Positions 63,869-64,000 of a DNA stretch of 64,000 bases are shown here, piece after piece (the first letter of the stretch is position 1; each line of letters starts with the position of its first letter). The translations under genes were made by a program, and so were the position numbers. A model generated the notes under the pieces. It saw only the letters and a list, made by a program, of their open reading frames with translations. It made no database searches and was not told the DNA's origin. Origin of the DNA: Lepus europaeus (lineage: Eukaryota > Chordata > Mammalia > Lagomorpha > Leporidae); the NCBI RefSeq assembly GCF_033115175.1, contig NC_084830.1:111192709-111256708 (forward strand), in the 5' to 3' direction.

Positions 63869-64000
63869 GGGCCAGTGTTGTAGTGTTGTGGCATGGCAAG
63901 TTAAGGCACCAGCATCCCACACTGGAGTAACAGTTCAAGTCCCTGCTACTCTGCTTCTGATCCAGCCTCCTGCTAATGTGCCTGGGAAACAGTGGATGAG
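63869..64000 (+). mobile_element. CSINE, older subfamily, cut by the window end
   Basis: GGGGCCAGTGTTGTAGTGTT, TTAAGGCACCAGCATCCCAC and TCCTGCTAATGTGCCTGGGA are the first 130 bp of the older subfamily. The rest lies beyond the window. Confidence 0.88.

Overview
The window is mammalian nuclear DNA, and the repeats point to a lagomorph, most likely rabbit (Oryctolagus) or a close leporid. The evidence is about twenty copies of the tRNA-derived C-repeat SINE (CSINE), whose head carries Pol III A/B-box-like motifs and whose tail is a CT-rich stretch ending in CTGTCAAAA, plus six L1 insertions sharing the leporid 3' end (a G-rich polypurine tract, then an ATTCATTAAATAAAA tail). CSINE and L1 copies range from nearly intact, with 14-18 bp target-site duplications (TSDs), to badly decayed.

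I find no protein-coding gene I can name. The window looks like a gene desert or a large intron built of nested transposable elements. The only long open frame (43847-45676, minus) is the C-terminal half of an L1 ORF2, still uninterrupted but 5'-truncated. One stretch (22156-22277, plus) has the layout of a real internal exon (polypyrimidine tract, tandem NAGNAG acceptor, GTAAGT donor, hydrophobic segment) and is the only coding candidate; I cannot assign it to a family.

Layout. 1-9 kb: a Tigger element, four CSINEs, MaLR LTRs, a TA/TG microsatellite invaded by a mariner-type MITE, and a 5' U2 snRNA retropseudogene with a perfect 16-bp TSD. 9-31 kb: scattered CSINE, MIR, L2, old L1 and MaLR remnants, four microsatellites, the candidate exon, and low-repeat blocks that could be regulatory (20.5, 26.3 kb). 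31.5-34.7 kb: a 3.2 kb insertion with a 14-bp TSD that ends in the L1 tail but lacks ORF2. 35-39 kb: a MIR split by a MaLR LTR, an L2, and a low-repeat block at 38.4-38.7 kb holding a perfect homeodomain-like palindrome. 39.5-47 kb: a decayed minus-strand L1 lineage element cut apart by four SINEs and a young 3.3 kb L1. 48 kb: a head-to-head chimeric CSINE. 49-57 kb: MIR and L2, a 76-bp L1 insertion and a 1.07 kb L1 3' UTR. 57.4-59.3 kb: a hAT-type transposon split by an ERV1-type solo LTR. 60.3-60.7 kb: a second solo LTR. 61-64 kb: CSINE, old L1, a Tigger MITE, an older L1 copy and a CSINE running off the end.

The genes do not form a pathway. What the window records is an insertion history: MIR/L2/old L1/hAT/Tigger first, then MaLR and mariner MITEs, then older CSINEs, and finally young CSINEs, L1s and the solo LTRs. 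Repeat family names come from remembered consensus patterns, not from a database search. TSDs and open frames were read directly from the sequence.
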